From positions 1 through 5,452 of the forward strand of contig WBUV01000249.1 in the NCBI GenBank assembly GCA_008933525.1: DNA of 5,452 bases, in the 5' to 3' direction. This stretch comes from Bacteroidales bacterium. Its GTDB lineage: Bacteria > Bacteroidota > Bacteroidia > Bacteroidales > Tenuifilaceae. This document shows positions 1-5,452 of the stretch, in pieces. Position numbers and translations under genes: made by a program. A model generated the notes under the pieces. The model did no database searches, was not told the DNA's origin, and was given only the letters and a program-made list of their open reading frames with translations. Numbering within the stretch: position 1 is the stretch's first letter; every line of letters starts with the position of its first letter.

Positions 1-329
1 GTACCTAACTCTGAGGCAATATTTGAACCAACCTTTCCTGCAAGTATGAGCCCAATAATTGTTGAAGAAAACTCTAGCAGTATACTATCCCTTGCGGCCA
101 AACCTATTAGGTACTCGGGTAAAAAAGGATTTTCTGTATTATAGGCAGTTTGCAGGGTAATTACCGCACCCATAAATGCAGAAATTATTGCCACAATACC
201 AATCGATTGTATTCCTAACTTATCAATCTCCTTAACAATTAAAGAATAATATATTTTACCTCGCTCGGGTTTAGTAAAAACCTTAAGCAAAAGTAAAATA
301 TACTCTCCAAATAGGTGGAATATCTTCAT
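1..329 (-). CDS. MlaE-family ABC transporter permease, N-terminal part (cut by window edge)
   Basis: Reading the minus strand from the ATG at 327-329 gives 109 open codons that run off the left edge. The translation has an amphipathic N-terminus (MKIFHLFGEYILLLLKVF), a hydrophobic segment near residues 39-60 (LGIQSIGIVAIISAFMGAVI) and a second one near 84-98, followed by GKVGSNIASELGT at 98-109. That last motif is the hallmark of MlaE/YrbE permeases (usual form GRVGaaiaAELGTM). In this family the permease pairs with an MlaF-type ATPase and an MCE-domain protein to move phospholipids between inner and outer membranes. In Bacteroidota the ATPase gene often follows directly and would lie beyond the left edge. 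An in-frame ATG at 345-347 would add six residues (MYNLVD). I prefer 329 because a possible -7 box at 355-362 would put transcription start almost on the upstream ATG. About half or more of the protein is missing, so the substrate cannot be judged. Confidence 0.88.
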   Translation of the reverse strand, partial: MKIFHLFGEYILLLLKVFTKPERGKIYYSLIVKEIDKLGIQSIGIVAIISAFMGAVITLQTAYNTENPFLPEYLIGLAARDSILLEFSSTIIGLILAGKVGSNIASELG

Positions 330-354
330 ATCAACTAAATTATACATCTCAGTA

Positions 355-362
355 CAAAAATA
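355..362 (-). promoter_or_regulatory. Possible -7 box for the mlaE-like gene
   Basis: Read on the minus strand this is TATTTTTG, an exact match to the Bacteroidota -7 consensus TAnnTTTG. It would place transcription start about 18-20 bases before the ATG at 329. No TTG/TTTG -33 element lies at the proper distance (the nearest TTTG is about 41 bases upstream), and such a T-rich octamer is easily found by chance in this AT-rich DNA. Confidence 0.3.
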
Positions 363-442
363 TGGATAATTATGTACTAATCCGATATTAGCGAATGTTA
401 TCTCAAAGGTATGTTTGATTTTTATTGAAAACAAAAATTGAG

Positions 443-450
443 TACGTTTG
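443..450 (+). promoter_or_regulatory. Probable -7 box for the mannose-1-phosphate guanylyltransferase gene
   Basis: TACGTTTG matches the Bacteroidota -7 consensus TAnnTTTG exactly and sits 22 bases before the ATG at 473, giving a short A/T-rich leader. Candidate -33 elements are TTG at 425-427 (15 bases away, slightly short) and TTTG at 414-417 (25 bases away, slightly long), so the -33 part is imperfect. The match and position are seen; promoter activity is inferred. Confidence 0.5.
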
Positions 451-472
451 CAGTTTATTAAAAATTTAAAGC

Positions 473-1564
473 ATGGCAGAACGTAATAATCTTTTTTGCA
501 TTATAATGGCTGGCGGCATTGGAAGCCGATTTTGGCCTCTAAGCCGAACATCTCGCCCTAAGCAATTTATTGATATTTTAGGAACAGGCAAATCCTTATT
601 GCAACAAACCTTCGACAGAATGGAGAAGATTTGCCCTGCAGAAAATATACTTATAGTAACAAGTACTATCTACCGGGACTTAGTTCTGGAGCAATTACCA
701 AAAGTAACATCGGAACAAATACTTCTCGAACCCATGAGAAGAAATACAGCCCCATGTATTGCCTACGCAACCTATAAAATTCAGCAAACAAACCCAAATG
801 CAGTTGCGGTAGTGGCACCCAGCGACCATTTAATCTTAAACGAGGATAAATTTGTTGAGACTATTCTGAATGCTGTTGAGTTTGCTGAAAAAAATGAATC
901 ACTTCTAACCCTTGGTATTAAGCCTAGTCGCCCAGAAACAGGTTATGGGTATATTCAAATTGATAAACCCGTGAAGGGCTTCACCGGACTTCACAAAGTG
1001 AAAACTTTTACTGAAAAACCAAATCTTGAACTTGCTAAAGTATTCATGGACAGTGGAGAGTTCTTCTGGAATTCAGGTTTATTTGTGTGGAGCATTAATT
1101 CAATATCAAAAGCATTTAACGATCATTTACCAGAAATTAGCACACTATTCAAGGACGCTGCATCCAGTTTTGGCACACATGTGGAAAATACCATAATTGA
1201 GAAAACATACTCGGAGTGCAGAAATATTTCCATCGATTATGGAATAATGGAAAAAGCTGATAATGTATACGTGGTTTGTTCGGAGTTTGGCTGGTCCGAT
1301 TTGGGAACTTGGGGCTCGCTTTACACTCATGTTCCGACAAATAATCAAGGAAATGCTTCGTTATCCAAAAATGTAAAATTCTACAATACCAAAAACACTC
1401 TTGTAAGTTCAAGCAATAGTAAAATGGTTGTTGTTCAGGGACTTTCAGATTATATTGTTGTCGATACTAACGATGTGCTGCTAATATGCAAAATGCAGGA
1501 TGAACAGCAGATAAAGAATTTTGTAAACGATATCCAATTAGAACAAGGCGAGAATTTTTCTTAG
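473..1564 (+). CDS. manC: Mannose-1-phosphate guanylyltransferase (GDP-mannose pyrophosphorylase)
   Basis: This cytoplasmic enzyme joins mannose 1-phosphate and GTP to make GDP-mannose and pyrophosphate, supplying mannose, fucose and related sugars for LPS, capsule and protein glycans. The 363 residues carry the family signatures in order: the nucleotide-binding loop GGIGSRFWPLSRTSRPKQF at 14-32 (family form GGxGxRLWPLSRxxxPKQF), EPMRRNTAPCIAYA at 86-99, PSDHLI at 116-121, TGYGYIQ at 156-162, FTEKPN at 179-184, WNSGLFVW at 199-206, and SIDYGIMEKA plus FGWSDLGTWGSLY at 253-284. Residues after about 290 form the short beta-helix-like tail. At about 360 residues it is the single-function type; the phosphomannose isomerase domain of the longer ManC/AlgA proteins is absent. 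The ATG at 473 is chosen because it leaves the normal short strand before the MAGG loop; the next ATG (506) would remove it. It is monocistronic here, convergent with the gld operon. The symbol manC is by family; rfbM or cpsB are equivalents. Confidence 0.93.
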   Translation: MAERNNLFCIIMAGGIGSRFWPLSRTSRPKQFIDILGTGKSLLQQTFDRMEKICPAENILIVTSTIYRDLVLEQLPKVTSEQILLEPMRRNTAPCIAYATYKIQQTNPNAVAVVAPSDHLILNEDKFVETILNAVEFAEKNESLLTLGIKPSRPETGYGYIQIDKPVKGFTGLHKVKTFTEKPNLELAKVFMDSGEFFWNSGLFVWSINSISKAFNDHLPEISTLFKDAASSFGTHVENTIIEKTYSECRNISIDYGIMEKADNVYVVCSEFGWSDLGTWGSLYTHVPTNNQGNASLSKNVKFYNTKNTLVSSSNSKMVVVQGLSDYIVVDTNDVLLICKMQDEQQIKNFVNDIQLEQGENFS

Positions 1565-1602
1565 GATAAGGGGTGTCTCAATAATAGAAAAGATGTAGAA
1601 AT

Positions 1603-1635
1603 AAAAAAGGGTGTCTTTCATAGACACCCTTTTTT
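1603..1635. terminator. Bidirectional intrinsic terminator between the convergent genes
   Basis: A perfect 14-base-pair inverted repeat (1603-1616 with 1622-1635) encloses a 5-base loop, TTCAT. The core is GGGTGTCT/AGACACCC, flanked by A6 on the left and T6 on the right, so either strand ends in a GC-rich hairpin followed by a six-U tract. It lies 38 bases after the guanylyltransferase stop and 13 bases after the gldN stop, right for ending both convergent transcripts. The structure is seen directly; function is inferred from form and place. Confidence 0.92.
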
Positions 1636-1648
1636 CAGAATAATACCA

Positions 1649-2533
1649 TTAATATTCCCAAAGGTCATGTTCGATATTAAAAATCTCATTTTTGATTCGG
1701 TCCGATTCAAGCATTGTATTAATACCTCCAAAAGTATATTCATTAATACGCCTATCGTCGTATACGTTGGATTCTTTAATAATGTACGATGAAAATCTTC
1801 GCTTGAAGAATACGTCATCAAACGATACTCTCTGAGCATCATTGAAAGTATTAAAAACATCAGTGTTGGCTAGCACACTTCTTGCTTCTGGAAAGTAAAC
1901 CCAGAATAACTGAATACGATTAATTTCGCCAGCCTGTTGCTCTTCTTCTCCTCCGGTGTCCAAAATTCTTAATGAGTGCATAATTGGACAAATACCAATT
2001 ATTCTAACCTGAAGAGTTGAGTGTTGTTTGTCAAAGAACCACTCTTCTTTAACAAGTAGCTCTTTAATAGCATTCCACTTAATCTCACCTTTGATGGTAA
2101 CATCAACTTCTTGGCCATTTTCATCGGTTTGCTTTTGAACTCTGTCAAGAGCATCCATATTTTTGAGTACTTGCTCATACGATAATCTGGTGGTGAATTC
2201 GCCATCTAGGTCATTCTCATAAGCAGTAATTTCATTATACTTAATAGCCCTAACAAGCCTTTGAACAAGACTCTCTCTATCCAACAGTGCTTGAGTTGGG
2301 TAGTATAGAGGAAAGTTTATTTTTTGCCTTAAATCGATGATCCTCCAAACTCGTTTCGAAAACATAACATCCGATTCCCTTATATAAGGGTATGGGATCG
2401 GCTGTCTTGCAGGAATAGTTTCACGAGTATAGAACCCATCGTTAACTAAACTCTCTTTACGATCCTGTGCCTGAACATCAAATGAACTCACAAGCATCGC
2501 TAACCCTGAAAATAAGATAGTTAATCTTTTCAT
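1649..2533 (-). CDS. gldN: GldN, periplasmic ring component of the type IX secretion system
   Basis: GldN (PorN in Porphyromonas) partners the lipoprotein GldK in a ring-like periplasmic assembly under the outer membrane, coupled to the GldLM motor through GldM. The 294-residue product is close to the usual length of about 300. It begins with a Sec signal peptide: MKR, a hydrophobic stretch at about 4-17, and a likely cleavage after VQA at 20-22. The family signature DVMFSKRVWRIIDLRQKINF lies at 55-74, followed by PLYYP at 75-79. Other recognisable parts are EEWFFDK at 163-169, RIIGICPI at 177-184, QLFWVYFPEARSVLAN at 208-223 and FDDVFFKRRFSSYIIKESNVYDDR at about 238-261, the last two strongly typical of GldN. 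It ends in a short Asp/Glu-rich tail (LWEY). The start lies 10 bases after the gldM stop, so it is the last gene of the operon, followed directly by the terminator hairpin. No lipobox cysteine is present, as expected for GldN rather than GldK. Confidence 0.95.
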   Translation of the reverse strand: MKRLTILFSGLAMLVSSFDVQAQDRKESLVNDGFYTRETIPARQPIPYPYIRESDVMFSKRVWRIIDLRQKINFPLYYPTQALLDRESLVQRLVRAIKYNEITAYENDLDGEFTTRLSYEQVLKNMDALDRVQKQTDENGQEVDVTIKGEIKWNAIKELLVKEEWFFDKQHSTLQVRIIGICPIMHSLRILDTGGEEEQQAGEINRIQLFWVYFPEARSVLANTDVFNTFNDAQRVSFDDVFFKRRFSSYIIKESNVYDDRRINEYTFGGINTMLESDRIKNEIFNIEHDLWEY

Positions 2534-2543
2534 ATCTGTAATC

Positions 2544-4184
2544 TTATCTGATCTTTAATACCATATCTGTCAATTCAACAACCTCACCGCTTGGACCCAC
2601 CGCTTTTACATCGGTTATTGCAACTTGGTTTCCAGTTCTTAGGCTGTTAATAATTTTCTTTTGCTCATCGGTAAACCTTGAACTTGTAGACTCTTTTTCC
2701 TGTAGGAAACCTCCAACAGTTGAAGAAAGTTTAAAGCCTACCACTTTATACTTTAATTCGAAGTCAAAGTCTGGAGGCATTTCTGCAACCACCCCAAGCG
2801 ATGCAGCAAGTTGGTTCTTTTCAACATTTTTGCCTGTAACACCAATAACTTTTGGGAAGGGAGGTGGAACTTTCTTAACCCTAAATGTTTTTGTTCCCAT
2901 TGCCTGTTTGCGCCTTTCAACATCTGCGTAAACCGTAATTTCACAAGAATTTGAGCCCGCTCCTGGTTGTGCAATATAACTTCCACTACCAACTTGCTTT
3001 ATTAAACCTTTTCCACTTATTGTTGCAGAAACCTTATCTGGAGGTACTCCTGGTATAGAAATATCCAATGGATTATCAACTCCTAGGTAAAGCACATTCA
3101 TCTTTGTTGCGGCAATAACTACGTTAGGAGGTATAACAACATAACTGTGTTTAAAAGGTTTTCTAACTACAGTTCCATCTGGAGCCTTCATTTCAATTAA
3201 ACCACTCCACGACATAGAACCTGTATTTCCTGCTCTACGAGTAAATTGGCCTTTCCCGTTTTTATCAACAGGAATATTCTCTTCACTTCCTATCGGTTTG
3301 TATTCGTACTCTTTAGTAACTGAGTTGAAAGTGGAGTCATACCTGCATAGATATATTCTAGGTTGTTGTGTAGTGTCAGATGCTGCAAGAAAAACCTCAG
3401 CTTTAAAGTCTGTGCCCTGGAATACTACACTTGAGGTTGGGATAACAGTTGCTTTTAAAACATTGAATTTAAAGTCAGAAGCCCCAATTCTAGATAAAAG
3501 ATAATTCAATATTTCAGCTTCGGTATTCAATATATCTACCTGAACTTTAGTCAACTGTGGCATTACAGAAATCAGTGGAATATGTTCAAACCTTGCACTT
3601 TCCCATGAATTGTGTGTACCGTCTTCTTTAACAGGGGGATCGTCAGTGTTTAGAATGCCATTTATTGAATTAATTAATTCAGCGCCTTTATCTGGGTCAA
3701 TTTGTTTTACTATGTACTCTCTGAAATCAATAATTTTTCTCTTAAGTTCGAAAGCTTTCCCATTGCCCTCAAGACCAATCAAAATTTTTGCAGCAACATC
3801 CAGATCACTTTTTGCTTCAATTTTCTCGCTAATAACTATATTATCAACAACAGCAGGAGTTTCTTCTCCTTCTGATGCTTTTACAATCTCTATTTTAAGA
3901 TTCTGAACATAATCATAAATCTCCTTTGCCTTTGATTTAATTTCATCGGATTTTTGCTTCCATGGTCCTACCTTTACAGGGTTTACTAACATTGCATTAT
4001 CAAACTCTGTGTAGATTTTCTCATTCTTAACTCTGTAGTTGTCAGTAGTTCTGGAAAGGCCATTATCTACTAGAACAAAAGCTTCTAGAACTTCGGAAGA
4101 CACATTTAGGGCAAGCATAGCGGTTAGCACGAGGTACATCATGCCAATCATCTTTTGCCTGGGGGTTTCTTTTCCGTGTGACAT
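2544..4184 (-). CDS. gldM: GldM, periplasm-spanning motor subunit of the type IX secretion system
   Basis: GldM (PorM) has one N-terminal transmembrane helix and a long dimeric periplasmic part; with GldL it forms the proton-driven motor that powers T9SS secretion and, where present, gliding. The N-terminus MSHGKETPRQKMIGMMYLVL is highly characteristic. Arg9 corresponds by position to the GldM arginine proposed to pair with the GldL membrane glutamate. The helix spans about 11-29. By comparison with known GldM/PorM structures, I place helical domain D1 at about 35-235 (ending in the WESARFEHIPLISVMPQL region at 194-211 and EAEILNYLLSRIG), D2 at about 236-350, D3 at about 351-437 (starting VIPPNVVIAATKMNVLYLG) and D4 at about 438-546 (PKVIGVTGKN, then a PPDFDFELKYKV stretch). 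At 546 residues it is somewhat longer than the roughly 515 residues of the Flavobacterium and Porphyromonas proteins. It starts 24 bases after the gldL stop and ends 10 bases before gldN. Domain limits are estimates. Confidence 0.96.
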   Translation of the reverse strand: MSHGKETPRQKMIGMMYLVLTAMLALNVSSEVLEAFVLVDNGLSRTTDNYRVKNEKIYTEFDNAMLVNPVKVGPWKQKSDEIKSKAKEIYDYVQNLKIEIVKASEGEETPAVVDNIVISEKIEAKSDLDVAAKILIGLEGNGKAFELKRKIIDFREYIVKQIDPDKGAELINSINGILNTDDPPVKEDGTHNSWESARFEHIPLISVMPQLTKVQVDILNTEAEILNYLLSRIGASDFKFNVLKATVIPTSSVVFQGTDFKAEVFLAASDTTQQPRIYLCRYDSTFNSVTKEYEYKPIGSEENIPVDKNGKGQFTRRAGNTGSMSWSGLIEMKAPDGTVVRKPFKHSYVVIPPNVVIAATKMNVLYLGVDNPLDISIPGVPPDKVSATISGKGLIKQVGSGSYIAQPGAGSNSCEITVYADVERRKQAMGTKTFRVKKVPPPFPKVIGVTGKNVEKNQLAASLGVVAEMPPDFDFELKYKVVGFKLSSTVGGFLQEKESTSSRFTDEQKKIINSLRTGNQVAITDVKAVGPSGEVVELTDMVLKIR

Positions 4185-4208
4185 AGACTTTTATATGAGC
4201 CTTGCTAG

Positions 4209-5414
4209 TTACTTACCATTCGACATTGCATTTATGGCAGATAGCATGTTGCCATAAACAGTATTTAACGATGAAATATTTTTATTCAAGGTTTCAACTG
4301 CGCTTGTAAATTTGTCGGTTTCGGCAATAGTTGTATTTAATTTTTTCATCATTCCATCAACACCGGAGTATACTTTTTCAGCCTCTTTCATGTGTTGATT
4401 TGCTTCTTGTAAATGCAACTCATGTGCAGCATTTAGGGCTGCCATATTTTTATTCAACTTTTCAAGTTGTTCCTTGTAGTTGTTATTTCCGTCAGTAATA
4501 TTTTTGCCGTTGGCATTCATTGTTTCAGACAGCTGCAGATAAGTCGATGCTAAATTGTCGGATGCTTTTCCTAGATTGCTAGCGACTTGTTCAACAGATT
4601 CTGTAATTCTTCCTCCTACCTTTTGGCCTGCAGATGTTAGTTCAGATTCTAGGTTTTTAACAGAGTTATTTACTCCATCTAAGAAGTTCTGACCAGATTC
4701 AGACATTGCTCCGGCCGTTTTCTGAATATTATCTGAAAGTAAATTCATGGAATCGCTAAGGGCCTGTCCGCTTTGGCTATAGTTTTGGTTGAAGTTATTA
4801 ACTGCTTCCGAAGCTTTAGATACCTTTTCAGAGAAATCTTTTACTGCAATAGTTGAGTTAGAAATATCTGCAATTTTACTAGATGCATCTCCTAGTTTAC
4901 TAAGGCCTTGACTAACTTTGTCGAATAAAGCAGGGCTAATTTCCGCACTTTCGAGCATTTTGTTAAATTTCTCAGTAAAGACTAATGCTCCACCCATATT
5001 TACACTACCGCTTGCAATTGTTTGTGCTGCTGGCGCTGCTATTTGAGTTGTAGCCACTCCTCCTGAAGGAAGTGATGAGAGTATTCCTGTAATAATTTCC
5101 TGAATTTCCTCAGGCCCCATACCTTGTTTTCTACTACTTCTGTAGCCACTAATTTCGTCCTCCTCGGTCATCCCGGTTAATTCAGGGTAAACCAAAGTCC
5201 AGTCCAGTTCCTCGTGTATAGGTTCAAACGCTGAAAAGAAAAAGATAATAGCTTCAATCGACATACCGAACAGAAGCATTGTACCAGCACCAGGTAAGTG
5301 AAGGATTTTCAACAGAGCTCCAAGCATAGCGATAGATGCACCCCAACCGTAGAGGTATTTCATAAAGTTTTTCCATTTCTTGGAAGTTACTATTTCTTCA
5401 ATATTTATTTTCAT
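4209..5414 (-). CDS. gldL: GldL, inner-membrane proton-channel subunit of the type IX secretion motor (long form)
   Basis: GldL (PorL) forms the membrane ring around the GldM helices and uses the proton gradient to drive the motor. Two transmembrane helices lie at about 19-37 (KYLYGWGASIAMLGALLKIL) and 45-62, joined by the short HLPGAG turn. The conserved Glu of TM2 is Glu54 (GMSIEAIIFFF), matching Glu49 of Flavobacterium johnsoniae GldL, and the typical SAFEP at 61-65 and ELDWTLVYPEL at 69-79 follow. Next come a charged stretch (about 83-117), an Ala/Thr/Gly-rich linker (about 118-142) and a long Ser/Asn/Lys-rich cytoplasmic coiled-coil region to the end, closing with the diagnostic SSLNTVYGNMLSAI at 381-394. 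The length of 401 residues exceeds the roughly 215 of F. johnsoniae and 310 of P. gingivalis; the extra is mainly coiled coil at about 140-310. No frameshift is seen. The ATG at 5412-5414 gives the expected short N-terminus before TM1. Confidence 0.95.
   Translation of the reverse strand: MKINIEEIVTSKKWKNFMKYLYGWGASIAMLGALLKILHLPGAGTMLLFGMSIEAIIFFFSAFEPIHEELDWTLVYPELTGMTEEDEISGYRSSRKQGMGPEEIQEIITGILSSLPSGGVATTQIAAPAAQTIASGSVNMGGALVFTEKFNKMLESAEISPALFDKVSQGLSKLGDASSKIADISNSTIAVKDFSEKVSKASEAVNNFNQNYSQSGQALSDSMNLLSDNIQKTAGAMSESGQNFLDGVNNSVKNLESELTSAGQKVGGRITESVEQVASNLGKASDNLASTYLQLSETMNANGKNITDGNNNYKEQLEKLNKNMAALNAAHELHLQEANQHMKEAEKVYSGVDGMMKKLNTTIAETDKFTSAVETLNKNISSLNTVYGNMLSAINAMSNGK
4242..4457 (-). 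repeat. Internal repeat in the GldL C-terminal coiled coil
   Basis: GldL residues 320-335 (LNKNMAALNAAHELHL) and 376-391 (LNKNISSLNTVYGNML) share the pattern LNKNxxxLNxxxxxxL and are exactly 56 residues apart, eight heptads. At DNA level, 14 bases (ATATTTTTATTCAA on the plus strand) are identical at 4276-4289 and 4444-4457. The protein pattern suggests an old duplication inside the coiled coil; the DNA match partly follows from shared codons. Confidence 0.6.
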
Positions 5415-5452
5415 GCGTCAGATTTTTTATTGATTCGGACACTGGTATTACT
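5411..5452 (-). CDS. Possible 3' end of gldK, overlapping the gldL start
   Basis: One minus-strand frame is open from the right edge and ends at a TGA (5411-5413) that overlaps the gldL ATG in an ATGA arrangement; the last 13 residues would be SNTSVRINKKSDA. In most Bacteroidota the gene before gldL is gldK, an outer-membrane lipoprotein with a sulfatase-modifying-factor-like domain, so a gldK tail is expected here, and a 4-base overlap would give translational coupling. However, 13 residues are too few to identify the protein. A competing frame has a TAA at 5448-5450, which would instead leave a gap of 33 bases before gldL. Confidence 0.35.
   Translation of the reverse strand, partial: SNTSVRINKKSDA

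Larger units (their letters stand above)
330..472. other. Divergent intergenic region between the mlaE-like gene and the GDP-mannose gene
   Basis: This 143-base AT-rich gap separates two divergently transcribed genes. It holds the candidate promoters listed separately. I see no convincing small ORF, hairpin or riboswitch-like structure in it. No clear Shine-Dalgarno sequence precedes either start; the bases before the ATG at 473 are A/T-rich, as is common for Bacteroidota translation starts. Confidence 0.6.

Noticed and set aside
414..442. A full -33/-7 promoter for manC
   Set aside because: The -7 box is good, but the TTG candidates are 15 or 25 bases away rather than about 17-23, so only the -7 box is annotated.
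1145..1412. Minus-strand open frames inside the guanylyltransferase gene
   Set aside because: They are antisense to conserved catalytic motifs of manC, with no family resemblance and no promoter-like sequence of note.
1571..1635. Insertion-sequence remnant between manC and gldN
   Set aside because: The repeated GGGTGTCT could suggest an element end, but there is no transposase fragment, target duplication or second terminus; a terminator explains the inverted repeat.
1618..2992. Minus-strand frames at 1618-1860, 1999-2205 and 2753-2992
   Set aside because: They overlap gldN or gldM out of frame on the same strand; the in-frame products are recognisable full-length proteins, so these are chance frames.
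3298..4257. Plus-strand open frames at 3298-3504, 3610-3906 and 4039-4257
   Set aside because: They lie antisense inside gldM and the gldM/gldL junction, show no recognisable domain, and the opposite strand encodes a clearly conserved protein. They are shadows of the real genes.
4485..4997. GldL as a fusion with a separate protein such as a chemotaxis receptor domain
   Set aside because: The Ser/Asn-rich coiled coil superficially resembles such domains, but no signalling hairpin motif is visible and the sequence returns to the typical GldL C-terminus, so an expanded native coiled coil is the simpler reading.

Overview
The window looks like AT-rich chromosomal DNA of a member of the Bacteroidota. 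Three adjacent minus-strand genes are recognisable as gldL, gldM and gldN, core components of the type IX secretion system (T9SS) and gliding machinery, which occurs only in this phylum. Bacteroidota-type -7 promoter boxes (TAnnTTTG) and the lack of clear Shine-Dalgarno sequences fit this. The order or family cannot be fixed from the sequence alone. GldL is longer than the Flavobacterium and Porphyromonas proteins, so those genera are unlikely sources.

Layout from left to right: (1) 1-329, minus strand, the N-terminal part of an MlaE-type ABC transporter permease that runs off the left edge. (2) 330-472, a divergent intergenic region with a good -7 box for the rightward gene and a weaker one for the leftward gene. 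(3) 473-1564, plus strand, a complete mannose-1-phosphate guanylyltransferase that makes GDP-mannose. (4) 1565-1648, a convergent gap holding a strong, near-symmetrical hairpin terminator that can serve both strands. (5) 1649-5414, minus strand, gldN, gldM and gldL, transcribed right to left as gldL-gldM-gldN with gaps of 24 and 10 bases, clearly one operon. (6) 5415-5452, the last bases upstream of gldL, probably the 3' end of gldK, which normally precedes gldL.

GldL and GldM form the proton-driven inner-membrane motor. Their key charged residues, Glu54 in GldL TM2 and Arg9 in GldM, are both present. GldM spans the periplasm and contacts the GldK/GldN ring under the outer membrane. GDP-mannose from the plus-strand gene would feed surface glycans, possibly including the LPS to which T9SS cargo is attached in some species, but that link rests only on proximity. 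The MlaE-like permease belongs to outer-membrane lipid transport. The genes are therefore all cell-envelope functions, but three separate transcription units.

I see no mobile element, tRNA, rRNA or CRISPR array, and no evidence of an undescribed system. The most notable points are the long coiled-coil extension and internal repeat of GldL, and the duplicated half-site beside the terminator.
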